From Paenibacillus crassostreae (GTDB lineage Bacteria > Bacillota > Bacilli > Paenibacillales > Paenibacillaceae): 64,000 bases of DNA. The stretch's first letter is position 1; the number at the start of each line of letters is the position of its first letter. The position numbers and the translations under genes were made by a program. Shown piece after piece: positions 25,747 through 34,067 of the stretch. The stretch covers positions 434,001-498,000 of the forward strand of contig NZ_CP017770.1 in assembly GCF_001857945.1 (NCBI RefSeq), given 5' to 3'. The notes beneath the pieces were generated by a model, which saw only the letters and a program-made list of their open reading frames with translations, had not been told where the DNA came from and ran no database searches.

Positions 25747-27003
25747 TTGAATATAAAAAAAATTACGGCATCATTATTATCATTGCTCTTGGTATTCTCC
25801 CTACTTAGTTCAACAACTTTTGCAGCCAAAGAAGAAGTATCATTGCAAGTAAATGGCGAATTAATCGAATTTAATTCTCATGAACCCATTATTGATAGTG
25901 GATTGACTCTAGTACCATTAGAACCTTTATTCCAAGCACTGGACATTACACTTGAACAGAATGCGACAGAACAACAGGTTACTGGAACTAAAGAGGGACT
26001 CGTTCTCCAACTTCAGAATGGTGTAAAATCGGCGATTGTGAACGGGGAATCAGTCGAACTTATTTCCGAACCGAAGATCATTAATGAAGTTACATACATT
26101 TCTGCGCGCTTCATTGCAGAAGCTTCTGGATACGAGGTACGCTGGGATGCAACAACTCGAACAGTCTTCTTGGAGACAAAAGGTGTTACCGCTGGTGGTC
26201 GCGGCTTCCTATGGGAAGTTGAGAAAGGCGGTAATAAAGTTTATTTATTAGGTTCAATGCACATAGCTGACAATAGCTTTTATCCATTACATTCTTCCAT
26301 GGAGGACGCATTTGATGAAGCTGACTATCTTGGTGTTGAAGTAGATGTAAGTAAATCAGCTGACCCGCAAATTCAAGAGTTGGTTCTTAGCTTAGGTACT
26401 TACCAGGACGGAACGACACTGAAGGATCATATTTCTGAAGCGACCTATGCTACGATTGGTGGCATCTTAGAGGAGTTTGAGGCGCCAAAGAATAGTCTAG
26501 ATCAATTTAAACCTTGGGTTGTTGAATCAACCCTCACATCTTTACAAGCGGCTAAATCAGGATATGAAGGGCAAATCGGTATCGATCTTTATTTCATCAC
26601 ACAGGCTATGGAGAATAAAACCCCGATCATTGAGTTGGAATCATTTGAATCCCAATTAAGCATGTTCAATAACTTCTCAACTGAATTACAAGAAAAGACT
26701 CTCAAAGACACTTTGGATAATTTCCATACAATTAGTGATAGTGTAGATAAAATGGCTGATATGTGGAAAGATGGAAACGACGCAGCTCTACTTGAGCTAA
26801 CCAAAGAAATGGCAGTGAACGAGGAATATAATAAAGCGATGCTCATTGATCGAAATATTGCAATGGCGAACAAAATTGAAGGATACTTAAATGGATCGAA
26901 TCAAGAAGTTTACTTAATCGTTGTTGGAGCAGCACATATGCTAGATGATACTGGCATTGTATCACTATTACAAAATAAAGGTTTTGTCGTAACCAGAAAA
27001 TAA
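25747..27003 (+). CDS. TraB/GumN-family protein with copper amine oxidase N-terminal-like domain
   Basis: The protein has 418 residues from TTG 25747, chosen because AAGGTGG precedes it and a Sec signal peptide (MNIKKITASLLSLLLVFSLLSSTTFAA) begins there. Residues about 30-140 form a copper-amine-oxidase N-like domain, typical of Paenibacillus surface proteins (LVPLEPLFQALDI, YISARFIAEASGYEVRWD). Residues about 155-415 are a TraB/GumN domain with GSMHIADNSFYPL near the start and VVGAAHMLDDTGIVSLL at the end. TraB/GumN (TIKI-like) proteins are thought to be metalloproteases; activity here is inferred. It is presumably secreted or wall-bound. Confidence 0.82.
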   Translation: MNIKKITASLLSLLLVFSLLSSTTFAAKEEVSLQVNGELIEFNSHEPIIDSGLTLVPLEPLFQALDITLEQNATEQQVTGTKEGLVLQLQNGVKSAIVNGESVELISEPKIINEVTYISARFIAEASGYEVRWDATTRTVFLETKGVTAGGRGFLWEVEKGGNKVYLLGSMHIADNSFYPLHSSMEDAFDEADYLGVEVDVSKSADPQIQELVLSLGTYQDGTTLKDHISEATYATIGGILEEFEAPKNSLDQFKPWVVESTLTSLQAAKSGYEGQIGIDLYFITQAMENKTPIIELESFESQLSMFNNFSTELQEKTLKDTLDNFHTISDSVDKMADMWKDGNDAALLELTKEMAVNEEYNKAMLIDRNIAMANKIEGYLNGSNQEVYLIVVGAAHMLDDTGIVSLLQNKGFVVTRK

Positions 27004-27032
27004 GGTTAATTCTCTTTCGCTAAATGATCTCT

Positions 27033-27067
27033 CCCCTCCCACCTGAACTTTGGAAGGGGATTTTTTT
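27033..27067 (+). terminator. terminator after TraB-family gene
   Basis: CCCCTCCCA pairs with TTGGAAGGGG (with a mismatch), then ATTTTTTTG. It lies 30 nt after the stop codon. Confidence 0.75.
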
Positions 27068-27084
27068 GTAACTTCCGAAATATA

Positions 27085-27118
27085 AGAAAAAAGCCTTATG
27101 CCAAGAGGCATAAGGCTT
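27085..27118 (-). terminator. glnA terminator
   Basis: On the minus strand a perfect 12-bp stem (27118-27107 with 27102-27091, AAGCCTTATGCC and its complement) and a TCTT loop are followed by TTTTTC. It ends the glnRA operon. Confidence 0.9.
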
Positions 27119-27126
27119 AATGTATA

Positions 27127-28455
27127 TTAGTACAACGTCATATATTGATCGCGTTCCCAAGCGTGAACTTGAGTTCTAAACATATCCCACTCTATTTCTT
27201 TCAACTCGTAGAAATAAGCAAGCGCATGATCACCTAGTGCAGATGTAATAACTTCACTACGAATAAGTTCATTCAAAGCTTCTTTCAAATCAGAAGGTAA
27301 ACTTGGAATACCTTCTTCAATACGTTCTTCTTCAGACATAACATAAATGTTACGATCTACAGGAGCTGGCAATTTATATTCATTCTTAATTCCATCAAGA
27401 CCGGCTTTTAGCATTACCGCTAAGGCCAAGTATGGATTCGCCGCTGGATCTGGATTACGTACTTCAACACGAGTACTAAGTCCACGGGATGCAGGAATGC
27501 GGATCATTGGACTGCGATTGCTACCAGACCAAGCTACATAACAAGGTGCTTCATATCCAGGAACTAGACGCTTGTAAGAGTTCACTGTAGGATTCGTGAT
27601 CGCTGCATATGCACGAGCATGTTTCAAGAGTCCTGACATATAGAAGCGAGCTGTTTTGCTTAATCCTAATTCATCTGATTCATCGTAGAACATGTTTTCT
27701 TTACCCTTAAATAAAGATTGATGACAGTGCATACCAGAACCGTTCACTCCAAAAAGTGGCTTAGGCATAAAGGTTGCATGAAGTCCATGTTCACGAGCGA
27801 TTGTTTTGACAACCAATTTAAATGTTTGAATCTGATCAGCCGCTTTAATGGCATCTTCATATTTAAAGTCAATTTCATGTTGACCTGGAGCTACTTCATG
27901 ATGTGATGCCTCAACTTCGAAGCCCATTTCTTCAAGAGTTAGCACGATTTCACGGCGGCAATTCTCACCGAGATCCATTGGTGCAAGATCAAAATATCCA
28001 CCATGGTCATTCAATTCTGTTGTAGGATTACCATTAGCATCTGTTTTGAAGAGGAAGAATTCTGGTTCTGGTCCCACTTTCATGGATGTAAAGCCCATTT
28101 CTTCTGCTTCTTTTAAACAACGTTTCAGGATACCACGAGGATCCCCTGCAAATGGAGTTCCATCCGGCATATAAATATCACAAATTAGACGCGCAATACG
28201 ATCTTCAGCTACCCATGGGAAGATAACCCAAGTTTCTAGATCTGGAAACAGATACATATCCGATTCTTCAATCCGTACATATCCTTCAATGGAGGATCCG
28301 TCAAACATCATTTTATTATCTAAAGCTTTCACCAATTGACTTACAGGAATTTCCACATTCTTAATAGATCCTAGTAGATCCGTAAATTGTAAACGAATAA
28401 AGCGTACATTTTCTTCCTTCGCCATTTTTAAGATATCTTCTTTAGTAAAACTCAC
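27127..28455 (-). CDS. glnA: type I glutamine synthetase
   Basis: This 442-residue enzyme makes glutamine from glutamate, ammonia and ATP. Family motifs include [41 protein letters not shown] and the NRSPMIRIP loop. The length fits the GSI-alpha type of Bacillales, which forms dodecamers and is feedback-inhibited with GlnR. The start is GTG at 28455 with GAGGG just upstream. It follows glnR by 30 nt and shares its promoter. Confidence 0.96.
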   Translation of the reverse strand: MSFTKEDILKMAKEENVRFIRLQFTDLLGSIKNVEIPVSQLVKALDNKMMFDGSSIEGYVRIEESDMYLFPDLETWVIFPWVAEDRIARLICDIYMPDGTPFAGDPRGILKRCLKEAEEMGFTSMKVGPEPEFFLFKTDANGNPTTELNDHGGYFDLAPMDLGENCRREIVLTLEEMGFEVEASHHEVAPGQHEIDFKYEDAIKAADQIQTFKLVVKTIAREHGLHATFMPKPLFGVNGSGMHCHQSLFKGKENMFYDESDELGLSKTARFYMSGLLKHARAYAAITNPTVNSYKRLVPGYEAPCYVAWSGSNRSPMIRIPASRGLSTRVEVRNPDPAANPYLALAVMLKAGLDGIKNEYKLPAPVDRNIYVMSEEERIEEGIPSLPSDLKEALNELIRSEVITSALGDHALAYFYELKEIEWDMFRTQVHAWERDQYMTLY

Positions 28456-28485
28456 AGTACCCTCATCCCTTCTCTTGTAGAAATG

Positions 28486-28896
28486 TTATTTATTAAAAAA
28501 ACGAGACAATTCTCCTTGAATTAATGATACTTGTCCCGGTCTCTTGCCAGCAATTAATTCTTGCTTCAATAAACGATGTAGTTGTGAATCGGTTAATTCC
28601 CTACGTTTAACTTCTGTATCAACGGTAATCACTGTAGCCTCATCAGATTCCCTAGTCACTGGATCCATCACTTGCTTTATACCCGCAATGTTAACGCCTT
28701 TTTCTATAAGCGCTTTAATTTCTAGTAATCTCTCAACATCATTAAAAGAGAACATTCTCTGATTACCAGCTGTACGGGCTGGCACAATTAATTGGTGTTG
28801 TTCATAATAACGAATCTGTCTTGCAGACAAATCAGTTAACTTCATAACGATACCAATCGGGAATAATGCCATATTTCTACGTATTTCATCACCCAT
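28486..28896 (-). CDS. glnR: GlnR nitrogen-metabolism repressor (MerR family)
   Basis: This 136-residue protein has a MerR-type winged helix with FPIGIVMKLTDLSARQIRYYEQHQLIVP, then a short C-terminal tail that in B. subtilis senses feedback-inhibited glutamine synthetase. The tail ends QGELSRFFNK. It is the first gene of glnRA. A GlnR operator and a good promoter lie upstream, consistent with autorepression under nitrogen excess. GGAAGG lies 10 nt before the ATG. Confidence 0.95.
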   Translation of the reverse strand: MGDEIRRNMALFPIGIVMKLTDLSARQIRYYEQHQLIVPARTAGNQRMFSFNDVERLLEIKALIEKGVNIAGIKQVMDPVTRESDEATVITVDTEVKRRELTDSQLHRLLKQELIAGKRPGQVSLIQGELSRFFNK

Positions 28897-28911
28897 GACT
28901 CATCAACCTTC

Positions 28912-28933
28912 CAATGATCTAATATGATCATTG
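28912..28933. repeat. inverted repeat at the glnR transcription start
   Basis: CAATGATC (28912-28919) and GATCATTG (28926-28933) form an 8-bp palindrome with a 6-nt centre. It starts inside the -10 element and covers the predicted transcription start, so it could be a second operator or a leader hairpin. Confidence 0.5.
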
Positions 28934-28958
28934 TACATTTCCTAATTTATGACGTCAA
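28930..28958 (-). promoter_or_regulatory. glnR sigma-A promoter
   Basis: Minus-strand -35 TTGACG (28958-28953), a 17-nt spacer and -10 TACAAT (28935-28930). Confidence 0.85.
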
Positions 28959-28963
28959 GGGTA

Positions 28964-28980
28964 TGTTAGATAATCTCACA
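28964..28980. promoter_or_regulatory. GlnR/TnrA operator
   Basis: TGTTAGATAATCTCACA fits the TGTNA-N7-TNACA consensus exactly. It sits just upstream of the glnR -35 box and overlaps the stop codon of the ynbB-like gene. Confidence 0.88.
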
Positions 28981-30229
28981 ATAAATTTCTTTCTTTCATC
29001 GTTTGGATTGCTTTGAGCACACCATATTTCACATGTGAGTATGTTAATCCACCTTGCATATATGCAATATAGGGTTCTCGAACTGGAGCATCTGCTGACA
29101 ATTCTAAGCTACCACCTTGAATAAATGTTCCTGCAGCCATAATGACAGGATGCTCATATCCAGGCATGTCCCATGCCTCAGGTACAACATGACTGTCAAC
29201 GGCAGCTGCCTTTTGAATTCCTTGAACAAAAGCAATTAAATGATCCGCTTCGGTAAAAGAGATAGCCTGAATAAGATCAGTTCTCTTCTCATTCCAAGCA
29301 GGTTTCGTAATAAATCCAAATTTCTCAAACATCGCTGAGGCAAAAACACTTCCTTTCAGTGCTTGCCCTACTGTAGAAGGCGCGAGGAATAATCCTTGAT
29401 AAATCCCTCGCGTCGTACCTAACATAGCTCCGACTTCTCCACCAATTCCTGGTGCAGTTAAGCGATATGATGCTAGTTCAACTAGATCTTTCTTTCCACA
29501 AATATAACCACCTGTCTCAGCGATCCCTCCCCCAGGATTCTTAATTAAAGAACCTGCCATAAGATCAACGCCTACATCAGTTGGTTCGGTTTCTTCCGTA
29601 AATTCTCCATAACAGTTATCAACAAACACAATAATTTCTGGTTTGATCGCCTTAACCCGTCGAACCATGTCCCCTATCTGCTCCACGGTAAACGAAGCAC
29701 GCCAGTCATACCCTCTTGAACGTTGGATCCCAATAACCTTAGTCGATTCAGTGATACCCGCTTCAACTGCATTCCAATCAACACTTCCGTCTTCCAACAG
29801 TCCAGCTTCACGATAAGTGATCCCGAAGTCTAACAACGAACCAGTGCCATCGCCAACTGCTCCAATGACTTTATGTAACGTATCATAAGGCGTCCCGGTA
29901 ATATAGAACAGCTCATCCCCTGGACGCAGTACGCCAAAAAGCGCTGTAGATATCGTATGTGTTCCGGATGCAAAATGAGGGCGAACGAGGGCTGCTTCAG
30001 CTCCAAATACATCCGCGTATACTAAATCAAGAACCTCACGGCCTCGATCATTATAAGCATATCCTGTTGATCCTGCAAAATGAAAATCACTCACATGATG
30101 ACTCTGAAATGCGTCTATTACTTTCCACTGGTTGAAATCAACAATGCGATCTATCGCTTGAATCTGTCCTTGAATTTGATCTTCAACCGAAATCATGTAT
30201 TCTTCTAATTCTTCTGTAAATCGTGCCAT
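28976..30229 (-). CDS. ynbB: YnbB-like PLP-dependent protein (methionine gamma-lyase/aluminium resistance family)
   Basis: This 417-residue protein belongs to the fold-type I PLP family labelled aluminium resistance or methionine gamma-lyase family. The PLP-binding region includes VFVDNCYGEF, and SLIKNPGGGIAETGGYICG contains the probable PLP lysine. B. subtilis ynbB lies in the same place between hflX and glnR, so the block is conserved. The physiological reaction is not established. The stop codon falls within the GlnR operator. Confidence 0.85.
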   Translation of the reverse strand: MARFTEELEEYMISVEDQIQGQIQAIDRIVDFNQWKVIDAFQSHHVSDFHFAGSTGYAYNDRGREVLDLVYADVFGAEAALVRPHFASGTHTISTALFGVLRPGDELFYITGTPYDTLHKVIGAVGDGTGSLLDFGITYREAGLLEDGSVDWNAVEAGITESTKVIGIQRSRGYDWRASFTVEQIGDMVRRVKAIKPEIIVFVDNCYGEFTEETEPTDVGVDLMAGSLIKNPGGGIAETGGYICGKKDLVELASYRLTAPGIGGEVGAMLGTTRGIYQGLFLAPSTVGQALKGSVFASAMFEKFGFITKPAWNEKRTDLIQAISFTEADHLIAFVQGIQKAAAVDSHVVPEAWDMPGYEHPVIMAAGTFIQGGSLELSADAPVREPYIAYMQGGLTYSHVKYGVLKAIQTMKERNLL

Positions 30230-30253
30230 TTTTCTCCGGATTCTCCCTTGCTG

Positions 30254-31543
30254 TTATAACTCGATATAATCTTGAAGCATGTAACCATTTTTTTCGTAAT
30301 CTGCTTTATGAAGGAGTACAGTATAAATTGAATCACTACCCTCAAATTCTTGATTTGTAATCTCACCTACACGATATAAAAGGGAGACTAAGTCTCCACG
30401 ATTCGCGGGAATACGGAAATTGATGGTGTCCCCTTTTAAAGTGTTCTGTATCGCCTCTCGGATTGCTAATAAATCGGCATCATCAAAGGCACTGATTGTT
30501 AAATGATCATCACCTGAATTCAACATTTCCAGTTGTTCTGGCGTACAAGCATCTTTTTTATTATAAAGAACGATTTGTGGTTTATCTGATGAACCTAACT
30601 CAACTAATATTTTCTGAACAACAGCCATTTGGTCTTCTCTCATTTCTGAGGATGCATCTACAACATGTAGAATCAGATTCGCTTCATTCACTTCTTCCAA
30701 TGTAGCACGAAAAGCTGCAATTAGATCATGGGGTAAGTTCTGAATAAATCCAACGGTATCCGTCAGAACAACTTCTTTCCCCGAAGGTAGCTCTAGTACA
30801 CGCGAAGTAGGATCTAATGTAGCAAACAATTGATTCTGAATATACACATCGGCATCTGTTAATTGTTTCAACAAAGTCGATTTACCAGCATTGGTGTAAC
30901 CAACCAGCGCTACTTGAACCGCATCACTTTTTTTACGCCGTTCGCGATACAATTTACGATGGCGAGAGATTTCTGCTAATTGATGCTTCAGATCATCTAC
31001 TCGACCACGAATATGACGTCGATCCATTTCAAGCTTACTTTCACCAGGTCCTCTAGTACCAATTCCACCACCAAGACGTGATAAATTGGAACCATGCCCA
31101 GATAGACGTGGTAATAAATACGTTAACTGTGCAAGCTCAACCTGAATAATACCCTCACGTGTATTAGCTCTTTGGGCAAATATATCTAGAATTAATTGTG
31201 TCCGGTCAATGATCTTCGCATCAAGCCTCTCTTCTAAATGCCGCACCTGTGCTCCTGAGAGTTCATGATCAAATATAGCTGTATTCGCTTCTACTGCCTC
31301 CATAAGCATCCGAAGTTCATCCACTTTACCTTTTCCAATAAAATATTTAGGATCTGGTTTTTGCAGATTTTGACTAAGCGAATCCAGAACTTCAACGCCA
31401 GCAGTTTCAGCTAATTGTATTAATTCATGGAGGGAGTGCTCTGGATCGATTCCTTTTTTCTTTACTTCATCTGTCACTAGACTAACTAGAACTGCACGAT
31501 CTTGTATTTCTGTGTCTGTATCAAAAGTAATGGAGTATGCCAT
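30254..31543 (-). CDS. hflX: ribosome-associated GTPase HflX
   Basis: This 429-residue GTPase has the HflX N-terminal domain (FIGKGKVDEL, FDHELSGAQVRHLEE), the glycine-rich linker GGGIGTRGPGESKLEMDRR and the G domain: G1 GYTNAGKSTLL, G3 DTVGFI, G4 YNKKD. HflX splits stalled or hibernating ribosomes in heat and antibiotic stress. The ATG at 31543 (MAYSITFD) has AAGGGG upstream. It sits between spoVK and ynbB as in B. subtilis. Confidence 0.94.
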   Translation of the reverse strand: MAYSITFDTDTEIQDRAVLVSLVTDEVKKKGIDPEHSLHELIQLAETAGVEVLDSLSQNLQKPDPKYFIGKGKVDELRMLMEAVEANTAIFDHELSGAQVRHLEERLDAKIIDRTQLILDIFAQRANTREGIIQVELAQLTYLLPRLSGHGSNLSRLGGGIGTRGPGESKLEMDRRHIRGRVDDLKHQLAEISRHRKLYRERRKKSDAVQVALVGYTNAGKSTLLKQLTDADVYIQNQLFATLDPTSRVLELPSGKEVVLTDTVGFIQNLPHDLIAAFRATLEEVNEANLILHVVDASSEMREDQMAVVQKILVELGSSDKPQIVLYNKKDACTPEQLEMLNSGDDHLTISAFDDADLLAIREAIQNTLKGDTINFRIPANRGDLVSLLYRVGEITNQEFEGSDSIYTVLLHKADYEKNGYMLQDYIEL

Positions 31544-31565
31544 GAATGAATTGCCCCTTTGTCTG

Positions 31566-32558
31566 CTATATCTTACTACTACTCTTATTATCAAATCTGA
31601 AATCTTCAGTTCGGAGTGTCATCAATTCTTGTTTGCCTGGATTCGTATTGTCATATTGATTCAATAACCTCACCGCATGATTTCTTATTGACTTCTCGAT
31701 CAAGTTACGGACATACCTTGCATTGCTGAATGCATGATAACCATCATTCTTCTCTTGTGAAATATGATGTCTCAATTTAAGTATAGCCTGTGGCATTAAG
31801 ATATAATCTCGTTCTTTGGCCATCAGTTCTGATATTTGGATAAGTTGGTCGATACTATAATCAGAGAAATCAACTTGAATGGGAAAGCGAGACGGAAGTC
31901 CAGGATTAGTCTGCAAAAAGAAATCCATCTCTTCACAATAACCAGCGAGGATAAGAATGAATTGGTTCTTATGATCCTCCATCGCTTTAACTAAGGTATC
32001 AATAGCTTCCTTACCGAAATCCTTCTCCCCACCTCGAGCTAAACTATAAGCTTCATCTATAAAAAGAATTCCACCTATAGCTTTTTTAACGAGATCTCTC
32101 GTCTTTTGAGCCGTATGACCAATATACTCACCTACTAAATCAGCTCGCTCAACTTCGATTAAATGCCCTTTGTGGAGTACGCCCATTTTTTGAAACAATT
32201 TAGCAATTATTCTCGCAACGGTTGTTTTCCCTGTTCCCGGGTTTCCCTTAAAGATCATATGATAGACTTGTGAGCCACTTGCTAGCCCCGCATCTACACG
32301 CATAACAGCAACCTGAAGGAGTGCATAGATCTCAAAAACCAAATCTTTAATATTATCCAATCCTACCAGTTGCTCCAGATCTCGTTGTATCTCTTGGTAC
32401 AAACCCTGTTCAGGTATTCCCTTCGGAATTTTTGGATTTTCTCTTTCTGATACTGTGTTAGTTAGTACTGGTGTATCCTGACTTCGTAATACAACATTGA
32501 TTTGCCTAGATGGCCTGCCATCAGCCTGGCCGTTTGTAGCTACGACACGCCCGCTCAT
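31566..32558 (-). CDS. spoVK: stage V sporulation protein K, AAA ATPase
   Basis: This 330-residue AAA+ ATPase has Walker A FKGNPGTGKTTVAR, Walker B GGILFIDEAYSLA, and NARYVRNLIEKSIRNHAVRL for sensor 2. It is of the CbxX/CfxQ type. SpoVK is needed for spore maturation in B. subtilis. Relatives have a less variable N-terminus; the first 50 residues here are polar and unordered. GAGGTGA precedes the ATG. It is transcribed towards hflX with a 22-nt gap. Confidence 0.92.
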   Translation of the reverse strand: MSGRVVATNGQADGRPSRQINVVLRSQDTPVLTNTVSERENPKIPKGIPEQGLYQEIQRDLEQLVGLDNIKDLVFEIYALLQVAVMRVDAGLASGSQVYHMIFKGNPGTGKTTVARIIAKLFQKMGVLHKGHLIEVERADLVGEYIGHTAQKTRDLVKKAIGGILFIDEAYSLARGGEKDFGKEAIDTLVKAMEDHKNQFILILAGYCEEMDFFLQTNPGLPSRFPIQVDFSDYSIDQLIQISELMAKERDYILMPQAILKLRHHISQEKNDGYHAFSNARYVRNLIEKSIRNHAVRLLNQYDNTNPGKQELMTLRTEDFRFDNKSSSKI

Positions 32559-32640
32559 GCACCCATCACCTCATTATCTACTGGGATGATACCTCTATTC
32601 AATGTATTCTACTTAAAGTTAGGTTATTAACAGTTTCGAG

Positions 32641-33273
32641 TTAATTCCAACCTAGTCTTAGAACCCAGCTATCTAGCGTCCATTTAGAATATGCCAGAAT
32701 CTCTCTACTCTTATGATAAAACATCGACAGCACTTTCGATTCTGTTACTGCCAATGAAGGATGGTCATAATTTAAATACTCTGCTATTTCAAGTGACCGC
32801 ATTCCATGGTATGTATGAGTTATAATAACTGCTGAATCCCAACCGTATTGCTCCATAATAAGTTGGCTAAATTGCAGATTCTCCAAGGTACTTGTTGCCT
32901 CGTTCTCTACAATAATAAAATCAGCTGGCACACCATGATCCAATAGATATTGGTGCATACCCTCAGCTTCAGTATATTGATATTCAGGCTTATCCAGTCC
33001 TCCACTGACGATAAACCAATCGAACATCCCTTCATTATACTGTCTTAGTCCATGATCCAGCCTTTCTTTAAGACTCGGACTTGGAACATCTCCCCACATC
33101 GAAGAACCTAGAATAATACCTACATCCGCTGATTGAGCAGCATCAGACGGATGAACGGTATTGATCTTCCATAATACATAACCGGACCATACTCCGACCA
33201 ATAGGAACAACAATCCTACCAACAATATTATTTTCTTAAACACATGATAATATCGACTATGATTCCGACTCAT
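32641..33273 (-). CDS. YdcF-like (DUF218) membrane protein
   Basis: The 210-residue product has one N-terminal membrane helix (residues about 12-32) and a DUF218 domain with ADVGIILGSSMWGDVPSPSLKERLDHGLR, FIVSGG, GVPADFIIVENEATSTLENLQFS and VIITHTYHGMRS. DUF218 includes SanA and YdcF; roles in envelope integrity or cofactor binding are suggested for some. Its ATG overlaps the upstream stop codon (ATGA), and GGAGG lies within that gene. Confidence 0.82.
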   Translation of the reverse strand: MSRNHSRYYHVFKKIILLVGLLFLLVGVWSGYVLWKINTVHPSDAAQSADVGIILGSSMWGDVPSPSLKERLDHGLRQYNEGMFDWFIVSGGLDKPEYQYTEAEGMHQYLLDHGVPADFIIVENEATSTLENLQFSQLIMEQYGWDSAVIITHTYHGMRSLEIAEYLNYDHPSLAVTESKVLSMFYHKSREILAYSKWTLDSWVLRLGWN

Positions 33274-33827
33274 AAATTCCTCCTGAATTCACCGTTCTCA
33301 AAGCAATGTTTACGGTGTTCTAATGACATCAGGAAATAAAGGAACTGTTTGTTGTTTATTTCACGCATTAGCTGTTGTGCTGTTGCCACCGCTAATTGGT
33401 AGTCAGTTTGTGTGATGTCATTGCGCTCTAATGCATCATCTAGCTCATCTTCATCCAGAAGAAATACTTCACCATTACGTAGCACAACAACATCTAAATA
33501 CAAATCATCAAACCAAGGTACTCCTTGATCGGTTACTCCCTGTATTTTGCATGTATCAATATACCATTGTATAATTTCTTCCCGCTCATCAAACATAGCA
33601 GTTACGATAAAATGACTATCCTTGGGATAATATTGAAGCCAAGAATACCCTTTGTCAGCGATCCGATACGTATGTGTGCCATAAGTCTTCCACAAGGGTT
33701 CTTTTAGGTTATAAATCGTATATAACGTGATATAACCAGTGAACCTCTCACTCTCAACATAACGGCAGGTAAAGCGGCGGCGTGATATTCTTCGCCAATT
33801 CGCACGATCTCCAAATTTACGTTTCAT
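33270..33827 (-). CDS. ntdP: DUF402 nucleoside tri/diphosphate phosphatase
   Basis: This 185-residue DUF402 protein has the family's conserved stretches (GYSWLQYYPKDSHFIVTAMFDE, QGVPWFDDLYLDVVVL, LLDEDELDDAL). B. subtilis YgaC and S. aureus Ntdp of this family hydrolyse nucleoside tri- and diphosphates. The N-terminus is highly basic (KRKFGDRANWRRISRRR). It is the first of a two-gene unit with the YdcF-like gene. The gap from 33828 to 34001 contains a TATAAT-like hexamer near 33930 but no convincing -35. Confidence 0.8.
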   Translation of the reverse strand: MKRKFGDRANWRRISRRRFTCRYVESERFTGYITLYTIYNLKEPLWKTYGTHTYRIADKGYSWLQYYPKDSHFIVTAMFDEREEIIQWYIDTCKIQGVTDQGVPWFDDLYLDVVVLRNGEVFLLDEDELDDALERNDITQTDYQLAVATAQQLMREINNKQFLYFLMSLEHRKHCFENGEFRRNL

Positions 33828-34001
33828 GGGAATTACCCTCTCCAGTATGTTAGCTACAGCTTAACACATTTGTGAATCACACTCAAAAAGAAGCATTATG
33901 TTTATCAATCAAATATGTATCTTAATTATACAGCATTGCAACACATTACCCACGTCTTCTCATACTAAACCAGATGTTTAATTGAAAATCAGTGATGTAA
34001 T

Positions 34002-34040
34002 ATGAAAGTCCTGACGCAAATTTACCGTCAGGACTTTCAT
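34002..34040. terminator. perfect 15-bp hairpin after the PBP gene
   Basis: ATGAAAGTCCTGACG (34002-34016) pairs with CGTCAGGACTTTCAT (34026-34040) around a 9-nt loop. Both sides are AT-rich but neither has a strong U-run. It lies 28 nt after the stop of the penicillin-binding protein on its strand. Confidence 0.7.
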
Positions 34041-34067
34041 TACTTTCTTGATATCTTCAATTATTAC

